From an uncultured Lachnospiraceae bacterium (GTDB lineage Bacteria > Bacillota > Clostridia > Lachnospirales > Lachnospiraceae), in NCBI GenBank assembly GCA_947591155.1, contig CANQDA010000011.1, forward strand, positions 1 through 64,000: a stretch of 64,000 nucleotides of DNA, in the 5' to 3' direction. Shown piece by piece: positions 42,904 through 51,849 of the stretch. The translations under genes were made by a program, and so were the position numbers. Below the pieces are notes generated by a model, which was given only the letters and a program-made list of their open reading frames with translations, did no database searches and was not told where the DNA came from. Position 1 is the first letter of the stretch. Each line of letters opens with the position of its first letter.

Positions 42904-44166
42904 ATGAAAAAGTTAATATGCAGTTTATTGGCGGTTTGGATGCTGGCGGTTCCGATATGGAACGTGCAGATCCGCGCACAGGAAACGGAAGGTGTGCAGC
43001 AGACCGCGGCGGAACAGAGTCATGCGGATGAGCAGGAAGCAGAGACTTCCGGACAGAGCAAAGGCGCGCAGCAGACTGCGCCGGTGCTGGAGCTTCAGAC
43101 GCCGCATGCGCTGGTGATGGAGGTGTCCACGGGGACGGTGCTTTTTGAGAAGGACGCCGACGCGAAGGTACATCCGGCCAGCGTTACGAAGGTCATGACG
43201 ATACTTCTGATCTTTGAGGCGCTTGAGGAAGGGCGGCTGACACTCGATGAGCAGGTGACGACAAGCGCACACGCAAAGTCGATGGGCGGTTCGCAGGTGT
43301 TTCTTGAGGAGGGCGAGACACAGACTGTTGAGACGCTCCTGAAATGCATTATCATCGCCTCGGGGAACGATGCTGCGGTGGCAATGGCAGAGCACATCGC
43401 AGGTTCGGAGGAGGCGTTTGTCGCAAAGATGAACGAGAAGGCTGCTAAGCTTGGCATGGTGAACACGCATTTTGTGGATTGCTGCGGACTGACAGACTCG
43501 CCGGAGCATTATACGACGGCGCGCGATGTGGCGTTGGTGTCAAGGGAACTGTTGGCGCGCTTTCCGCAGGTGACGGAGTACTCCAGGATCTGGATGCAGG
43601 ACATCACGCATGTGACGGCCAAAGGCAGCAGCACATTTACTCTGACGAACACGAATAAACTGCTGCGCGCGTTCGACGGCTGTGACGGACTGAAGACCGG
43701 AAGCACCAGCTACGCGAAATACTGCCTGAGTGCGACGGCGCAGCGGGGCGGGATACGTCTGGTCGGGACGGTGATGACAGCGCCGGATTCCAAGACCCGC
43801 TTCGCTGAGGCGGCAAAGATACTGGGCTACGGATTCGCGTGCTGCACTCTGTACCATGACGATGCGATGGAGCCGCTCCCGCAGATTACGGTACGTGGGG
43901 CGACGGAGCCGCTTACGGATGTGCGTTACGCGGATGAATTTTCTTATCTGAGCACCACGAACGAGGATTTTTCCGCGATCGAGCGGGAGATCCGCTGGCA
44001 GGAGGAGATCAAAGCTCCGCTTGAACGGGGCGCGCAGGTGGGCGAGTGCGTTTACATGCTGAACGGGAAAGAAATTGGTTCGGTTCCGATCGTCACGAAG
44101 AGCGACGTCAGGAAAGCAGGATATCTTGACTATCTCGATGAAATGTGGAAACATTGGACTTTATAG
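42904..44166 (+). CDS. D-alanyl-D-alanine carboxypeptidase (PBP5/DacA family), first copy
   Basis: 420 residues with a signal peptide (residues 1-25, AWMLAVPIWNVQIRAQ region), then a low-complexity Glu/Gln segment. Penicillin-binding motifs: SVTK (SxxK, near residue 93), SGN (near 152) and KTG (near 263). A C-terminal beta-rich domain follows, but no clear amphipathic membrane anchor. It trims the terminal D-Ala of peptidoglycan outside the membrane. It lies upstream of a metallophosphoesterase gene with a 46-base gap. Confidence 0.93.
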   Translation: MKKLICSLLAVWMLAVPIWNVQIRAQETEGVQQTAAEQSHADEQEAETSGQSKGAQQTAPVLELQTPHALVMEVSTGTVLFEKDADAKVHPASVTKVMTILLIFEALEEGRLTLDEQVTTSAHAKSMGGSQVFLEEGETQTVETLLKCIIIASGNDAAVAMAEHIAGSEEAFVAKMNEKAAKLGMVNTHFVDCCGLTDSPEHYTTARDVALVSRELLARFPQVTEYSRIWMQDITHVTAKGSSTFTLTNTNKLLRAFDGCDGLKTGSTSYAKYCLSATAQRGGIRLVGTVMTAPDSKTRFAEAAKILGYGFACCTLYHDDAMEPLPQITVRGATEPLTDVRYADEFSYLSTTNEDFSAIEREIRWQEEIKAPLERGAQVGECVYMLNGKEIGSVPIVTKSDVRKAGYLDYLDEMWKHWTL

Positions 44167-44212
44167 GCGAAGAAGCGGTCGGGGAACACATCAGGAGGGA
44201 CGGGAAAGTACC

Positions 44213-45010
44213 ATGTCGGATTTTAAATTGACCAGATATCGGATACGGATAAGTGAGGACCTGCGTGGCCTGCAGCAGCCGCTCTCCGCAGTCTTTCTGA
44301 GCGATCTGCACAACGTGTCGTACGGTGAGGACAATCGCATCCTGCTTCAGGCGATCCGAAACGAGAATCCGGAGATCGTCTTTGTGACGGGGGATATGCT
44401 GGTTTCCACAAAAGAGCCCCGGATGGATGTGGCGTTGGCGCTGATGGATGAGCTGACGAAGCAGTATCCGGTCTACTACGTGGAGGGCAACCATGAATAC
44501 AAGGTGAGGCGTTACGCGGAAACCTACGGGGGCGACGGTCTGCGGTATTTCGACGCGATCCAGAGCTTCGGCGTGCATTTGCTGAAAAATTCCTGCGAGC
44601 GCCTTGAGCTTCACCGGATGCCGGTCACGATCTGGGGATTGGAGCTGCCGTGGCAGTACTATGAGCGATTTAAAAAGCATTCGCTGACGGCAGAGCAGAT
44701 CACGGAGCTGCTCGGTGCACCGGATGAGGAGCGTTACAACATTCTCTTGACGCACAATCCGGTCTACTTCGACGCATACGCCGCCTGGGGCGCGGATCTG
44801 ACACTTGCGGGACATCTGCATGGCGGCATCGTGCGGCTGCCGCATTTCGGCGGGGTGATCACGCCGCAGTTCGGATTGTTCCCGCGCTATGACCTCGGCC
44901 TGTTCAAACGGCATGGGAAACAGCTGGTGGTGAGCGGCGGACTCGGCAGCCATTCGATCCCGATCCGCATCAACAATCCGCCGGAGCTTGTCGTGCTGGA
45001 TGTTACGTGA
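44213..45010 (+). CDS. Calcineurin-like metallophosphoesterase (YkuE-type)
   Basis: 265 residues with all metal-binding motifs: FLSDLHN (Asp-x-His), TGDML, GNHEYK, LTHNPVYF and GHLHGG. Proteins of this class hydrolyse phosphate esters; several similar ones act on lipids or nucleotides at the membrane. No signal peptide is apparent. The ATG at 44213 is preceded by AGGAGGG and GGGA. Confidence 0.9.
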   Translation: MSDFKLTRYRIRISEDLRGLQQPLSAVFLSDLHNVSYGEDNRILLQAIRNENPEIVFVTGDMLVSTKEPRMDVALALMDELTKQYPVYYVEGNHEYKVRRYAETYGGDGLRYFDAIQSFGVHLLKNSCERLELHRMPVTIWGLELPWQYYERFKKHSLTAEQITELLGAPDEERYNILLTHNPVYFDAYAAWGADLTLAGHLHGGIVRLPHFGGVITPQFGLFPRYDLGLFKRHGKQLVVSGGLGSHSIPIRINNPPELVVLDVT

Positions 45011-45024
45011 TATCCGTGAAAGCA

Positions 45025-45163
45025 ATGAGCCGTGCCAGACGGCGACAAATGCAGATGCGGGAGCTTGCTCGCAGGCATCTGCGATTTGGCGATGGATGAT
45101 TGGGCGAAGCAATCGCCCTCTGAAAGAGCGCGATGCCGCCCCGGCGAGGTACGCACGGCTCAT
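45025..45163 (+). repeat. Structured intergenic element, possible small RNA or repeat
   Basis: The 11-bp outer arms ATGAGCCGTGC (45025-45035) and GCACGGCTCAT (45153-45163) are exact complements. They enclose a long hairpin (45044-45091; CGACAAAT plus GCAGATGC pairing with GCATCTGC plus ATTTGGCG, one mismatch and one bulge) and a second hairpin GGGCGA-AGCAA-TCGCCC (45102-45118). It begins 15 bases after the metallophosphoesterase stop and ends before the ScpA ribosome site. A shorter element with the same CCGTGCCAGAC segment and complementary ends lies at 54514-54556. Confidence 0.5.
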
Positions 45164-45188
45164 ATAATGAACGAAACGAGGAAACCAT

Positions 45189-45971
45189 ATGGGGATACCT
45201 GTGAAACTGCAGGCCTTCGAGGGACCGCTGGACCTGCTTCTGCACCTGATCGAAAAGAATAAAGTCAGCATCTATGATATTCCGATCGTGGAGATCACGG
45301 ATCAGTACATGGAATATATTTCTGAGCTGCCGGAGGAGAGTCTCGATGTGATGAGCGAGTTTCTTGTCATGGCGGCCACGCTGCTTGACATCAAATCGCG
45401 GATGCTTCTCCCGCCGGAGGTGACGGAGGAGGGCGAGGAGATCGACCCGAGAGAGGAACTGGTACAGAAACTTCTCGAATACAAGATGTACAAGTACATG
45501 TCCTACGAGCTGAGAGAACGGCAGGACGACGCGTCGCTGCATCTGTACAAAGAGGCAAGCATGCCGGAGGAAGTGCTCGCGTATCAGGAGCCGGTCGACA
45601 TTGACGAGCTGTTGGACGGACTGACGCTGGGAAAGCTGCACAGCCTGTTCAACGAGCTTTTAAAACGGCAGGAGAACCGCATCGATCCGGTTCGAAGCAA
45701 GTTTGGGAACGTCAGGCGCGAGGAAGTCGACCTGACGGAGACCATGCGCTTTGTGGGCCGGTACATAACAGGGCGGAAGCGCTGTACGTTTCGCGAGCTG
45801 CTCACACTGAGAAAGGGCAGGATGTACACGATCGTGACTTTTCTGACGCTGCTTGAACTGATGAAGGAAGGCACGGTCGAGGTGGAACAGGACGAGACGT
45901 TTGCGGACATCCGCATCTCCTATACGGGGAAGGAAGGCGCGGAGCTCACGCTCGACCAGGACTACGACTGA
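45189..45971 (+). CDS. scpA: Segregation and condensation protein A
   Basis: 260 residues. The kleisin N-terminus VKLQAFEGPLDLLLHLIEKNK is characteristic, with AATLLDIKSRMLLPPE in the middle and a winged helix at the C-terminus. It bridges SMC heads in the condensin complex with ScpB. GAGG lies 7 bases before the ATG, and scpB follows by 20 bases. Confidence 0.96.
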   Translation: MGIPVKLQAFEGPLDLLLHLIEKNKVSIYDIPIVEITDQYMEYISELPEESLDVMSEFLVMAATLLDIKSRMLLPPEVTEEGEEIDPREELVQKLLEYKMYKYMSYELRERQDDASLHLYKEASMPEEVLAYQEPVDIDELLDGLTLGKLHSLFNELLKRQENRIDPVRSKFGNVRREEVDLTETMRFVGRYITGRKRCTFRELLTLRKGRMYTIVTFLTLLELMKEGTVEVEQDETFADIRISYTGKEGAELTLDQDYD

Positions 45972-45991
45972 GAACCGGAGGGGGAATACAG

Positions 45992-46561
45992 GTGGAGAGA
46001 AGAGAGGCAGAGGCTGCGATTGAGGCGATCCTGTTCGCAGTCGGGGATTCCGTCGAGACCGACAAGATCGCGCAGGCGATCGGGCAGGATAAAGAGACGA
46101 CGAAAAAGATCATTTATCATATGATGGAACGTTACCGGGAAGAAGACCGGGGCATCCAGATCACGGAGCTTGAGGACGCGTATCAGCTCTGCACGAAGCG
46201 GGAGATGTACGAGTACCTGATCCGCGTGGCAAAACAGCCGCGCAGACCGGTGCTCACGGATGTAGTAATGGAGACGCTCTCGATCATCGCGTACAAGCAG
46301 CCGATCACGAGGCTGGAGATCGAGAAGATCCGCGGCGTCAAGTGCGACCATGCGGTGAACAAGCTGATCGAATACAATCTCGTCAAGGAGCTCGGGCGTC
46401 TGGATGCGCCGGGACGGCCTCTTCTTTTTGGGACGACGGAGGAGTTTCTTCGGCATTTCGGCGTTCACTCGCTGGACGAGCTGCCTGAGATGGATCCGGT
46501 GCAGATCGAGGACTTCAAGGCGGAGGCTGAGGAGGAGGTCCAGCTGAAGCTGGATGTGTGA
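45992..46561 (+). CDS. scpB: Segregation and condensation protein B
   Basis: 189 residues with two winged-helix domains: EAILFAVGDSVETDKIAQAI at the start and PVLTDVVMETLSIIAYKQPI with GVKCDHAVNKLIEYNLVKEL in the second. It forms the SMC-ScpA-ScpB condensin. The start is GTG 45992, with GGAGGGG 7 bases upstream. Confidence 0.96.
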   Translation: MERREAEAAIEAILFAVGDSVETDKIAQAIGQDKETTKKIIYHMMERYREEDRGIQITELEDAYQLCTKREMYEYLIRVAKQPRRPVLTDVVMETLSIIAYKQPITRLEIEKIRGVKCDHAVNKLIEYNLVKELGRLDAPGRPLLFGTTEEFLRHFGVHSLDELPEMDPVQIEDFKAEAEEEVQLKLDV

Positions 46562-46596
46562 GAAGGATTTACATATTGGAACGGATGTCCGCATAA

Positions 46597-46677
46597 ATAT
46601 ATGAGAGGAGCTTGGGCGTTGCAGGGAGTAGCGATGTCCGGCCGAGCTTTGAATCTTGAAAGGGGACTCTCATATAT
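46597..46677 (+). promoter_or_regulatory. Inverted repeat overlapping the start codon of the second D,D-carboxypeptidase
   Basis: ATATATGAGAG (46597-46607) and CTCTCATATAT (46667-46677) are exact complements. The right arm covers the start codon at 46676, so the folded mRNA would hide the start region. Confidence 0.45.
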
Positions 46678-47863
46678 GTCACACAGAGCGAAAAGAATAG
46701 CGGCAGGATTCCTGATCGCAGCGCTGTCTCTGAGCGGGACGGCGAATGTTGCGGCGCAGGAGGACCTCGGACTATATGCCCGCAGCGCCGTCCTGATGGA
46801 TGGAGGCAGCGGGCGTATCCTTTATGGAAAGGAAGAAGAGGCGGAGCTGCCGATGGCGAGTACGACTAAAATCATGACCTGTATCGTCGCGTTGGAGGAG
46901 GCAGAGCCGGATACGGTCTGTACGGTGTCAAAGCACGCGGTCGCGCAGCCGAAGGTGAAGCTCGGCATGGTGGAAGGAGACACGTTCTATCTGCGCGACC
47001 TGCTCTGCTCCCTGATGCTGGAGTCGCACAACGATTCGGCGGTCTGCATCGCGGAGACAGTCGGCGGGAGCGTGGAAGGCTTCGCGGCAAAAATGAATGC
47101 GAAGGCACAGGAGATCGGATGCGCGCAGACGCACTATGTCACCCCGAACGGACTGGACGCGCAGGACGGGGGAGGAAATCATCACACGACGGCGCACGAG
47201 CTGGCGCTTGTCATGCGCTATTGCCTGACGCAGTCGCCGAAGGCGGAAGAGTTTCTGGAGATCACGCGGACGCCCTCCTGTATGTTTACGGACATCTCAG
47301 GCAGCAGGAGTTACAGCTGCACGAACCACAACGCGCTTTTGCAGATCATGGACGGGGCGCTCTCAGGGAAGACCGGTTTCACGGCGAAAGCGGGATACTG
47401 TTATGTCGGGGCGCTGAAGAGGGACGGAAGACTGCTGATCGTCGCGCTGCTCGCCTGCGGCTGGCCGCATCACAAAGGCTACAAATGGGCGGACACGAAG
47501 ACGTTGATGAATTACGGACTGGAACATTATGAACTGCGGGAACTCTCAGCGCCGAAATTGAAGGCTGACCGTTTGCCGGTGACGGACGGGCAGCAGGAGA
47601 CAGTAAGGATTGAGTTGGGTGAGGACAGTGAAAACGGGAAGCGGATACAGATTTTGATGCGCCCCGAAGAGCAGATCGAGACGCGCGTGGAGCTTGCGGA
47701 CTCGCTTGCGGCCCCGGTCGCGGCGGGACAGCAGGTGGGGACGGCGCGATGTCTGCTCGACGGCTGCGCGTATGTCGAGTATCCCATTGTGACTGCCGAA
47801 CAGGTCTATGAGAGGGATTACCCGTTTTGCCTGCGGCAGGTATTGGGGCTGGCGATGCTCTGA
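46676..47863 (+). CDS. D-alanyl-D-alanine carboxypeptidase (DacF/DacB type), second copy
   Basis: 395 residues from ATG 46676, chosen because a normal signal peptide follows at once (MSHRAKRIAAGFLIAALSLS) and AAAGGGG lies 10 bases upstream; an ATG at 46601 would bury the signal in a longer leader. Motifs: STTK near residue 62, SHND near 117 and KTG near 231, then a C-terminal beta domain. In Bacillus the scpAB genes are followed by the sporulation carboxypeptidase dacB, so a role in spore cortex is possible. Confidence 0.92.
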   Translation: MSHRAKRIAAGFLIAALSLSGTANVAAQEDLGLYARSAVLMDGGSGRILYGKEEEAELPMASTTKIMTCIVALEEAEPDTVCTVSKHAVAQPKVKLGMVEGDTFYLRDLLCSLMLESHNDSAVCIAETVGGSVEGFAAKMNAKAQEIGCAQTHYVTPNGLDAQDGGGNHHTTAHELALVMRYCLTQSPKAEEFLEITRTPSCMFTDISGSRSYSCTNHNALLQIMDGALSGKTGFTAKAGYCYVGALKRDGRLLIVALLACGWPHHKGYKWADTKTLMNYGLEHYELRELSAPKLKADRLPVTDGQQETVRIELGEDSENGKRIQILMRPEEQIETRVELADSLAAPVAAGQQVGTARCLLDGCAYVEYPIVTAEQVYERDYPFCLRQVLGLAML

Positions 47864-47872
47864 AAAAATCTG

Positions 47873-47900
47873 TAGACATTTTTGCCGGAATAAGTATAAT
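47873..47900 (+). promoter_or_regulatory. Promoter of the secreted basic protein gene
   Basis: TAGACA (47873-47878) and a perfect TATAAT (47895-47900) with a 16-base spacer; the leader is about 80 bases. Confidence 0.65.
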
Positions 47901-47987
47901 GAATTTATTAGTAACTGTATTTGGATTTTCGACAGAGAAGTCTGAAATTCGGAAAGTTTTGATACACCGAGAGAGGAGAATTGTGTT

Positions 47988-48827
47988 ATGAGAACCAAAG
48001 GTTTATTCAAACGCAGGATGCTGAAACTGCTGACTATGACGGCGCTGCTCACACTTCTGTGCGGGGCGGGCGCGTCGGCGGCTTCGAGGACAGTGAGCAT
48101 GACGAAGGCAACAGGCGGATTTTCCTATGTTGGCCAATGTGGAGCCGGGACGACGGTTTTCCATAAGTTTACTCTGAGCAAGCCTTCTTTTGTGGCGGTG
48201 ACAGGGGTTGAAAAACTGCCTGCTACCGGATCGACGATCGGTCTGGAAGTGACGCTGTACAACAAGAAAATGGCGGCGATGGACAGCAAGCAATACGTCA
48301 AACTGCTGGGTACGGCCGATTCTTCTATTTATGCAGAGTATGCTCTGGCAAAAGGCAGCTATTACATAGGAGTCTCCAATGTCGGTGAGTATGGACTGGC
48401 GGTCGCCGCGGCCAACAAAGTCGGTAATTACAAAATTACGGATCCGGGTGGAAAGTCCAAAGCAAAGGCGAAGACGATCAAGAAGAAGAAAACCGTCGGC
48501 GGGATCATCGCGGTCGGAGACAAAAAGGGAAAGGCCGACTGGTTCAAGTTTAAGGTGACAAAGAAACAGGTGCTTAAATTCAAGATCAGCGCGGAGGGAA
48601 GCTGCATGGTCAATTTCACGCTGTACGGGCCGAGCTATAAGAAAGGAATCACCATGGCCAACCTCAGGGATGACGCCACAGCCCTAAAGACGATCAAAAG
48701 GAACAGTTGGGGCAGCACTGTCGGAAGCCTTAAAGTCACTCCGGGAACTTATTATATCAGGGTGAGACGCAGCAGCGGGTACAAATCAAAAGTAAAGAGC
48801 GCGGCTTACTTCATCAATTGGAGATAA
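47988..48827 (+). CDS. Secreted basic protein with two beta-sandwich (PPC-like) repeats
   Basis: 279 residues. The signal peptide is KLLTMTALLTLLCGAGASAAS with cleavage near the ASA. Two related units follow, each ending in an aromatic-rich strand: one with KFTLSKPSFVAVTG and YALAKGSYYIGVSNVGEYG, the second with DWFKFKVTKKQVLKFKIS and LKVTPGTYYIRVRRSSGY. The pattern (W/F-x-F then G-x-Y-Y-I-x-V) is that of bacterial pre-peptidase C-terminal domains, which bind carbohydrates or aid secretion. There are many Lys residues (for example KAKAKTIKKKK). No catalytic domain is present. Function unknown. Confidence 0.7.
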   Translation: MRTKGLFKRRMLKLLTMTALLTLLCGAGASAASRTVSMTKATGGFSYVGQCGAGTTVFHKFTLSKPSFVAVTGVEKLPATGSTIGLEVTLYNKKMAAMDSKQYVKLLGTADSSIYAEYALAKGSYYIGVSNVGEYGLAVAAANKVGNYKITDPGGKSKAKAKTIKKKKTVGGIIAVGDKKGKADWFKFKVTKKQVLKFKISAEGSCMVNFTLYGPSYKKGITMANLRDDATALKTIKRNSWGSTVGSLKVTPGTYYIRVRRSSGYKSKVKSAAYFINWR

Positions 48828-48853
48828 AGATTGAGCCTGCGGGCAGGGAAACT

Positions 48854-48905
48854 GCCGCAAACAGCGATGTCCGGAGATCGGACGTACTGTTTGCGGCGTT
48901 TTTTT
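48854..48905 (+). terminator. Terminator after the secreted basic protein gene
   Basis: GCCGCAAACAG pairs with CTGTTTGCGGC, with an inner GTCCG/CGGAC pairing, followed by a run of seven T. Confidence 0.88.
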
Positions 48906-48932
48906 CGGCATGTATTCTTCTGACGAAAAAGC

Positions 48933-48961
48933 TTGCAATTTCAGGAGAAAGAGGATAATAT
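48933..48961 (+). promoter_or_regulatory. Possible promoter of the decarboxylase cluster
   Basis: TTGCAA (48933-48938) and TAATAT (48956-48961) with a 17-base spacer, 53 bases before the first start codon. Confidence 0.45.
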
Positions 48962-49013
48962 ATACTCGGCAGATTTTGGTTTATACTATTATATAGCGAT
49001 GGAGGGCTGAAGA

Positions 49014-50450
49014 ATGAGTAATACAGCACAAAGCTTAGCGGGCAAGAGGATCGCTTCCTTGCTCGACGAGAACAGTTTTGTTGAAATCGGCGGATACGTC
49101 ACTGCCAGAAGTACTGATTTCAACATGCAGCAGACAGAGACGCCGGGGGATGGCGTGGTCACAGGCTACGGCCTGATCGACGGACGTCTGGTCTATGTTT
49201 ACAGCCAGGATCCGTCCGTGCTCGGCGGCACGATCGGCGAGATGCACGCGAAGAAGATCGCGGGCATTTACGACATGGCGCTGAATATGGGCGCGCCGGT
49301 GATCGGACTTCTGGACTGCGCGGGTCTGAGGCTTCAGGAGGCGACGGACGCGCTGAACGCGTTCGGCGAGATCTACAGAAAGCAGGCGCTTGCGTCCGGC
49401 ATCGTTCCGCAGATCACGGCGGTGTTCGGCAGATGCGGCGGCGGTCTGGCGCTTGTGCCGGGCCTGACGGATTTCACTTTTATGGAAGGATCAAAGGCGG
49501 AGCTGTTCGTGAACGCGCCGAACGCGCTGGACGGCAACGTAAAGGAGAAATGTGACACGTCTTCCGCGCAGTTCCAGAGCGAGGAGGCAGGTCTGGTTGA
49601 CTTTGTAGGCACGGAGGAGGAGATCATGGCGCAGATCCGTGAGCTCGTGTGCATGCTTCCGGCGAACAATGAGGACGATCTTTCCTACGAGGAGTGCACG
49701 GACGACCTGAACCGTGCGTGCGCGGATCTTGCGAACGCTGCGGGCGATACGACGATTCTTCTCTCCAACATAGCAGACGACAATCACTTCGTTGAGGTAA
49801 AGGCGGCGTATGCGCCGAGCATGGTGACCGGTTTCCTTCGCCTGAACGGCACGACGGTCGGCGCGGTGGCGAACCGCACCGAGGCGTACGACGAGGAGGG
49901 CACGCTCAAGGAATCCTATGACTGCGCGCTCTGTGCGTGCGGCGCGACGAAGGCTGCGGAGTTCGTGAATTTCTGCGACGCGTTTGAGATCCCGGTGCTT
50001 TCTCTGACGAACGTGGCGGGCTTCAAGGCGACAAAATGCTCCGAGAAGCGCATCGCGAAGGCGGCGGCGAAGCTGACGGCGGCGTTCACGAACGCGACGG
50101 TGCCGAAGGTGAACGTGATCATCGGCAAGGCGTTCGGCAGCGCGTATGTGGCAATGAACAGCAAGGCGATCGGCGCGGATGTGACGTTCGCGTGGAGCCA
50201 GGCGCAGATCGGCATGATGGACGCGCAGCTCGCGGCGAAGATCATGTACGCGGATGAGGACGCGAAGGTGATCAACGAGAAGGCTGCGGAGTATGCGGCG
50301 CTTCAGTCCAGCGCGATGGCGGCGGCGAAGAGAGGCTATGTAGATAACATTATTGAGGCAGAGGATACCAGAAAATATGTGATCGGCGCGTTCGAGATGT
50401 TGTTCACGAAGAGAGATGACCGCCCGGCCAAAAAACACGGAACAATTTAA
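49014..50450 (+). CDS. Biotin-dependent carboxyltransferase, MmdA/PccB family
   Basis: 478 residues. Two crotonase-like carboxyltransferase halves: the N-terminal half has PGDGVVTGYGLIDGRLVYVY and GRCGGGLALVPGLTDF, and the C-terminal half has LSLTNVAGFKATKCSEKR and KAFGSAYVAMNSKAIGADV. It moves carboxyl between an acyl-CoA and biotin, as in methylmalonyl-CoA decarboxylase alpha or the 12S subunit of transcarboxylase. It is shorter than typical MmdA (about 510). It opens a cluster with OadG-like, biotin carrier, OadB and OadA genes. The acyl-CoA substrate, methylmalonyl-, malonyl- or glutaconyl-type, cannot be read directly. Confidence 0.85.
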   Translation: MSNTAQSLAGKRIASLLDENSFVEIGGYVTARSTDFNMQQTETPGDGVVTGYGLIDGRLVYVYSQDPSVLGGTIGEMHAKKIAGIYDMALNMGAPVIGLLDCAGLRLQEATDALNAFGEIYRKQALASGIVPQITAVFGRCGGGLALVPGLTDFTFMEGSKAELFVNAPNALDGNVKEKCDTSSAQFQSEEAGLVDFVGTEEEIMAQIRELVCMLPANNEDDLSYEECTDDLNRACADLANAAGDTTILLSNIADDNHFVEVKAAYAPSMVTGFLRLNGTTVGAVANRTEAYDEEGTLKESYDCALCACGATKAAEFVNFCDAFEIPVLSLTNVAGFKATKCSEKRIAKAAAKLTAAFTNATVPKVNVIIGKAFGSAYVAMNSKAIGADVTFAWSQAQIGMMDAQLAAKIMYADEDAKVINEKAAEYAALQSSAMAAAKRGYVDNIIEAEDTRKYVIGAFEMLFTKRDDRPAKKHGTI

Positions 50451-50464
50451 GCGAGGTGAATCAC

Positions 50465-51349
50465 ATGAGGCATAGATTAAGTGCAGTTTTGCTTGCGGCA
50501 GGGCTCTGCATGTCCGTCTTCTCCATGAGTGCATTTGCGGATGAGACGGAGAGCGAGCTGCAGCAGGCGGTAGAAGAGATGGCCGAGGAGGAGACGACCC
50601 TCGCGGAAGAGGAAGAGGAAGCCGAAACGCAGAGCGAGGCGCTTACTCCTGCCGAGGCGCAGACTCCGGCCGAGACCGAGGCTCCCTCCCAGGAGGAGCA
50701 GATGAAGACGCAGCTTTCCTCCATGCTGACACAGATCGGCACATGGACCGACGAGCAGATCGACGCGTACATCGACGGGAACGACGCTTCCAGCGCGGCG
50801 ATTGCGGCGAACTGGAAGTCCGTGAAGGACGAGCTCGGTGCGTTCGTGGAAGTGACGGACGCCGAGATGGAGATGACGGAAGAAGCCTTCAGGATCATCG
50901 GTCACGCGAAATACGATAAGCTGAATGATAAGACTGATGTGATCGTGACCTACGAAGCGGATATTGCGACGCAGGCGGTCACGATGAACTGGGAGGTCGA
51001 TTATCCGCTCGGGACGCTGATGCAGCGCGCGGCGCTGAACACCGTGATGGGACTCGGCATCGTGTTCCTGACGCTGCTTTTCTTAAGCTGGCTGATCGGT
51101 AAGCTCCACTATATCCCGGAGATGATCGAGAAGGCGGGCAGGAAGGAAGCGCCGGAAGTGGTGGCTCCGGCCCAGACTGCGGCGCCGGCGGCAGCGCCTG
51201 TCGCGGCGGTGGAAGAGGATCTCACGGACGATCTGGAGCTGGTGGCAGTCATCACGGCGGCGATCGCGGCGTCCGGCACGACGTCCGGAGACGGATTTGT
51301 AGTTCGTTCTATCAAAAAAGCAAATAAAAGAAACTGGCAGAGAGCCTAA
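50465..51349 (+). CDS. OadG-like small subunit of Na+-pumping decarboxylase
   Basis: 294 residues from ATG 50465 (GAGGTGA upstream). A signal peptide (MRHRLSAVLLAAGLCMSV) and a Glu/Ala/Pro-rich segment precede a small folded domain. The OadG-type helix ALNTVMGLGIVFLTLLFLSW is at about residue 180, followed by an Ala/Pro linker and DDLELVAVITAAIAASGTT, the usual OadG C-terminal motif. It holds the carboxyltransferase to the membrane pump. The N-terminal extension is longer than in classic OadG (about 80 residues). Confidence 0.82.
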   Translation: MRHRLSAVLLAAGLCMSVFSMSAFADETESELQQAVEEMAEEETTLAEEEEEAETQSEALTPAEAQTPAETEAPSQEEQMKTQLSSMLTQIGTWTDEQIDAYIDGNDASSAAIAANWKSVKDELGAFVEVTDAEMEMTEEAFRIIGHAKYDKLNDKTDVIVTYEADIATQAVTMNWEVDYPLGTLMQRAALNTVMGLGIVFLTLLFLSWLIGKLHYIPEMIEKAGRKEAPEVVAPAQTAAPAAAPVAAVEEDLTDDLELVAVITAAIAASGTTSGDGFVVRSIKKANKRNWQRA

Positions 51350-51367
51350 ATACAGGAGGAAGGATTC

Positions 51368-51742
51368 ATGAAAAATTATACGATTACAGTAAACGGCAAT
51401 GTATACGATGTTACAGTAGAAGAAGGCAGCGGCTCCGCAGCACCGGCGGCGGCTCCGAAGGCAGCGCCGAAAGCGGCCCCGAAGGCGGCACCGGCTCCTG
51501 CGGCAGCTCCTGCAGCGGGCGGCGCAGGCGCGGTGAAGGTAGCGGCTTCCGTGCCGGGCAAGGTATTTAAGGTAGAGGCAAGCGTCGGACAGACGGTGAA
51601 GGCCGGCGACAATATCGTGATTCTTGAGGCAATGAAGATGGAGATCCCGGTCGTGGCTCCGCAGGACGGCACCGTGGCAAGCATCGACGTAACCGTAGGC
51701 CAGGCGATCGAGTCCGGGGACGTCCTCGCGACCATGAACTAA
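51368..51742 (+). CDS. Biotin carboxyl carrier protein of the decarboxylase complex
   Basis: 124 residues: a short N-terminal beta segment (MKNYTITVNGNVYDVTVEEG), an Ala/Pro/Lys-rich flexible linker (about residues 22-50) and a biotinyl domain with EAMKMEIPV, biotin on Lys90. The linker repeats APKA units. It carries CO2 on biotin between carboxyltransferases and the OadB pump. GGAGG lies before the ATG. Confidence 0.93.
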   Translation: MKNYTITVNGNVYDVTVEEGSGSAAPAAAPKAAPKAAPKAAPAPAAAPAAGGAGAVKVAASVPGKVFKVEASVGQTVKAGDNIVILEAMKMEIPVVAPQDGTVASIDVTVGQAIESGDVLATMN

Positions 51743-51849
51743 ACTGCGGCAGCATTTCCTCGTTGCGGGAAAGTCCTGAAGGCGCGTTCCTGCGGCGAAA
51801 GGTTCTGCTGGCAGACATTGTCTGAGAATACGAACTGGGAGGTTAAAAA

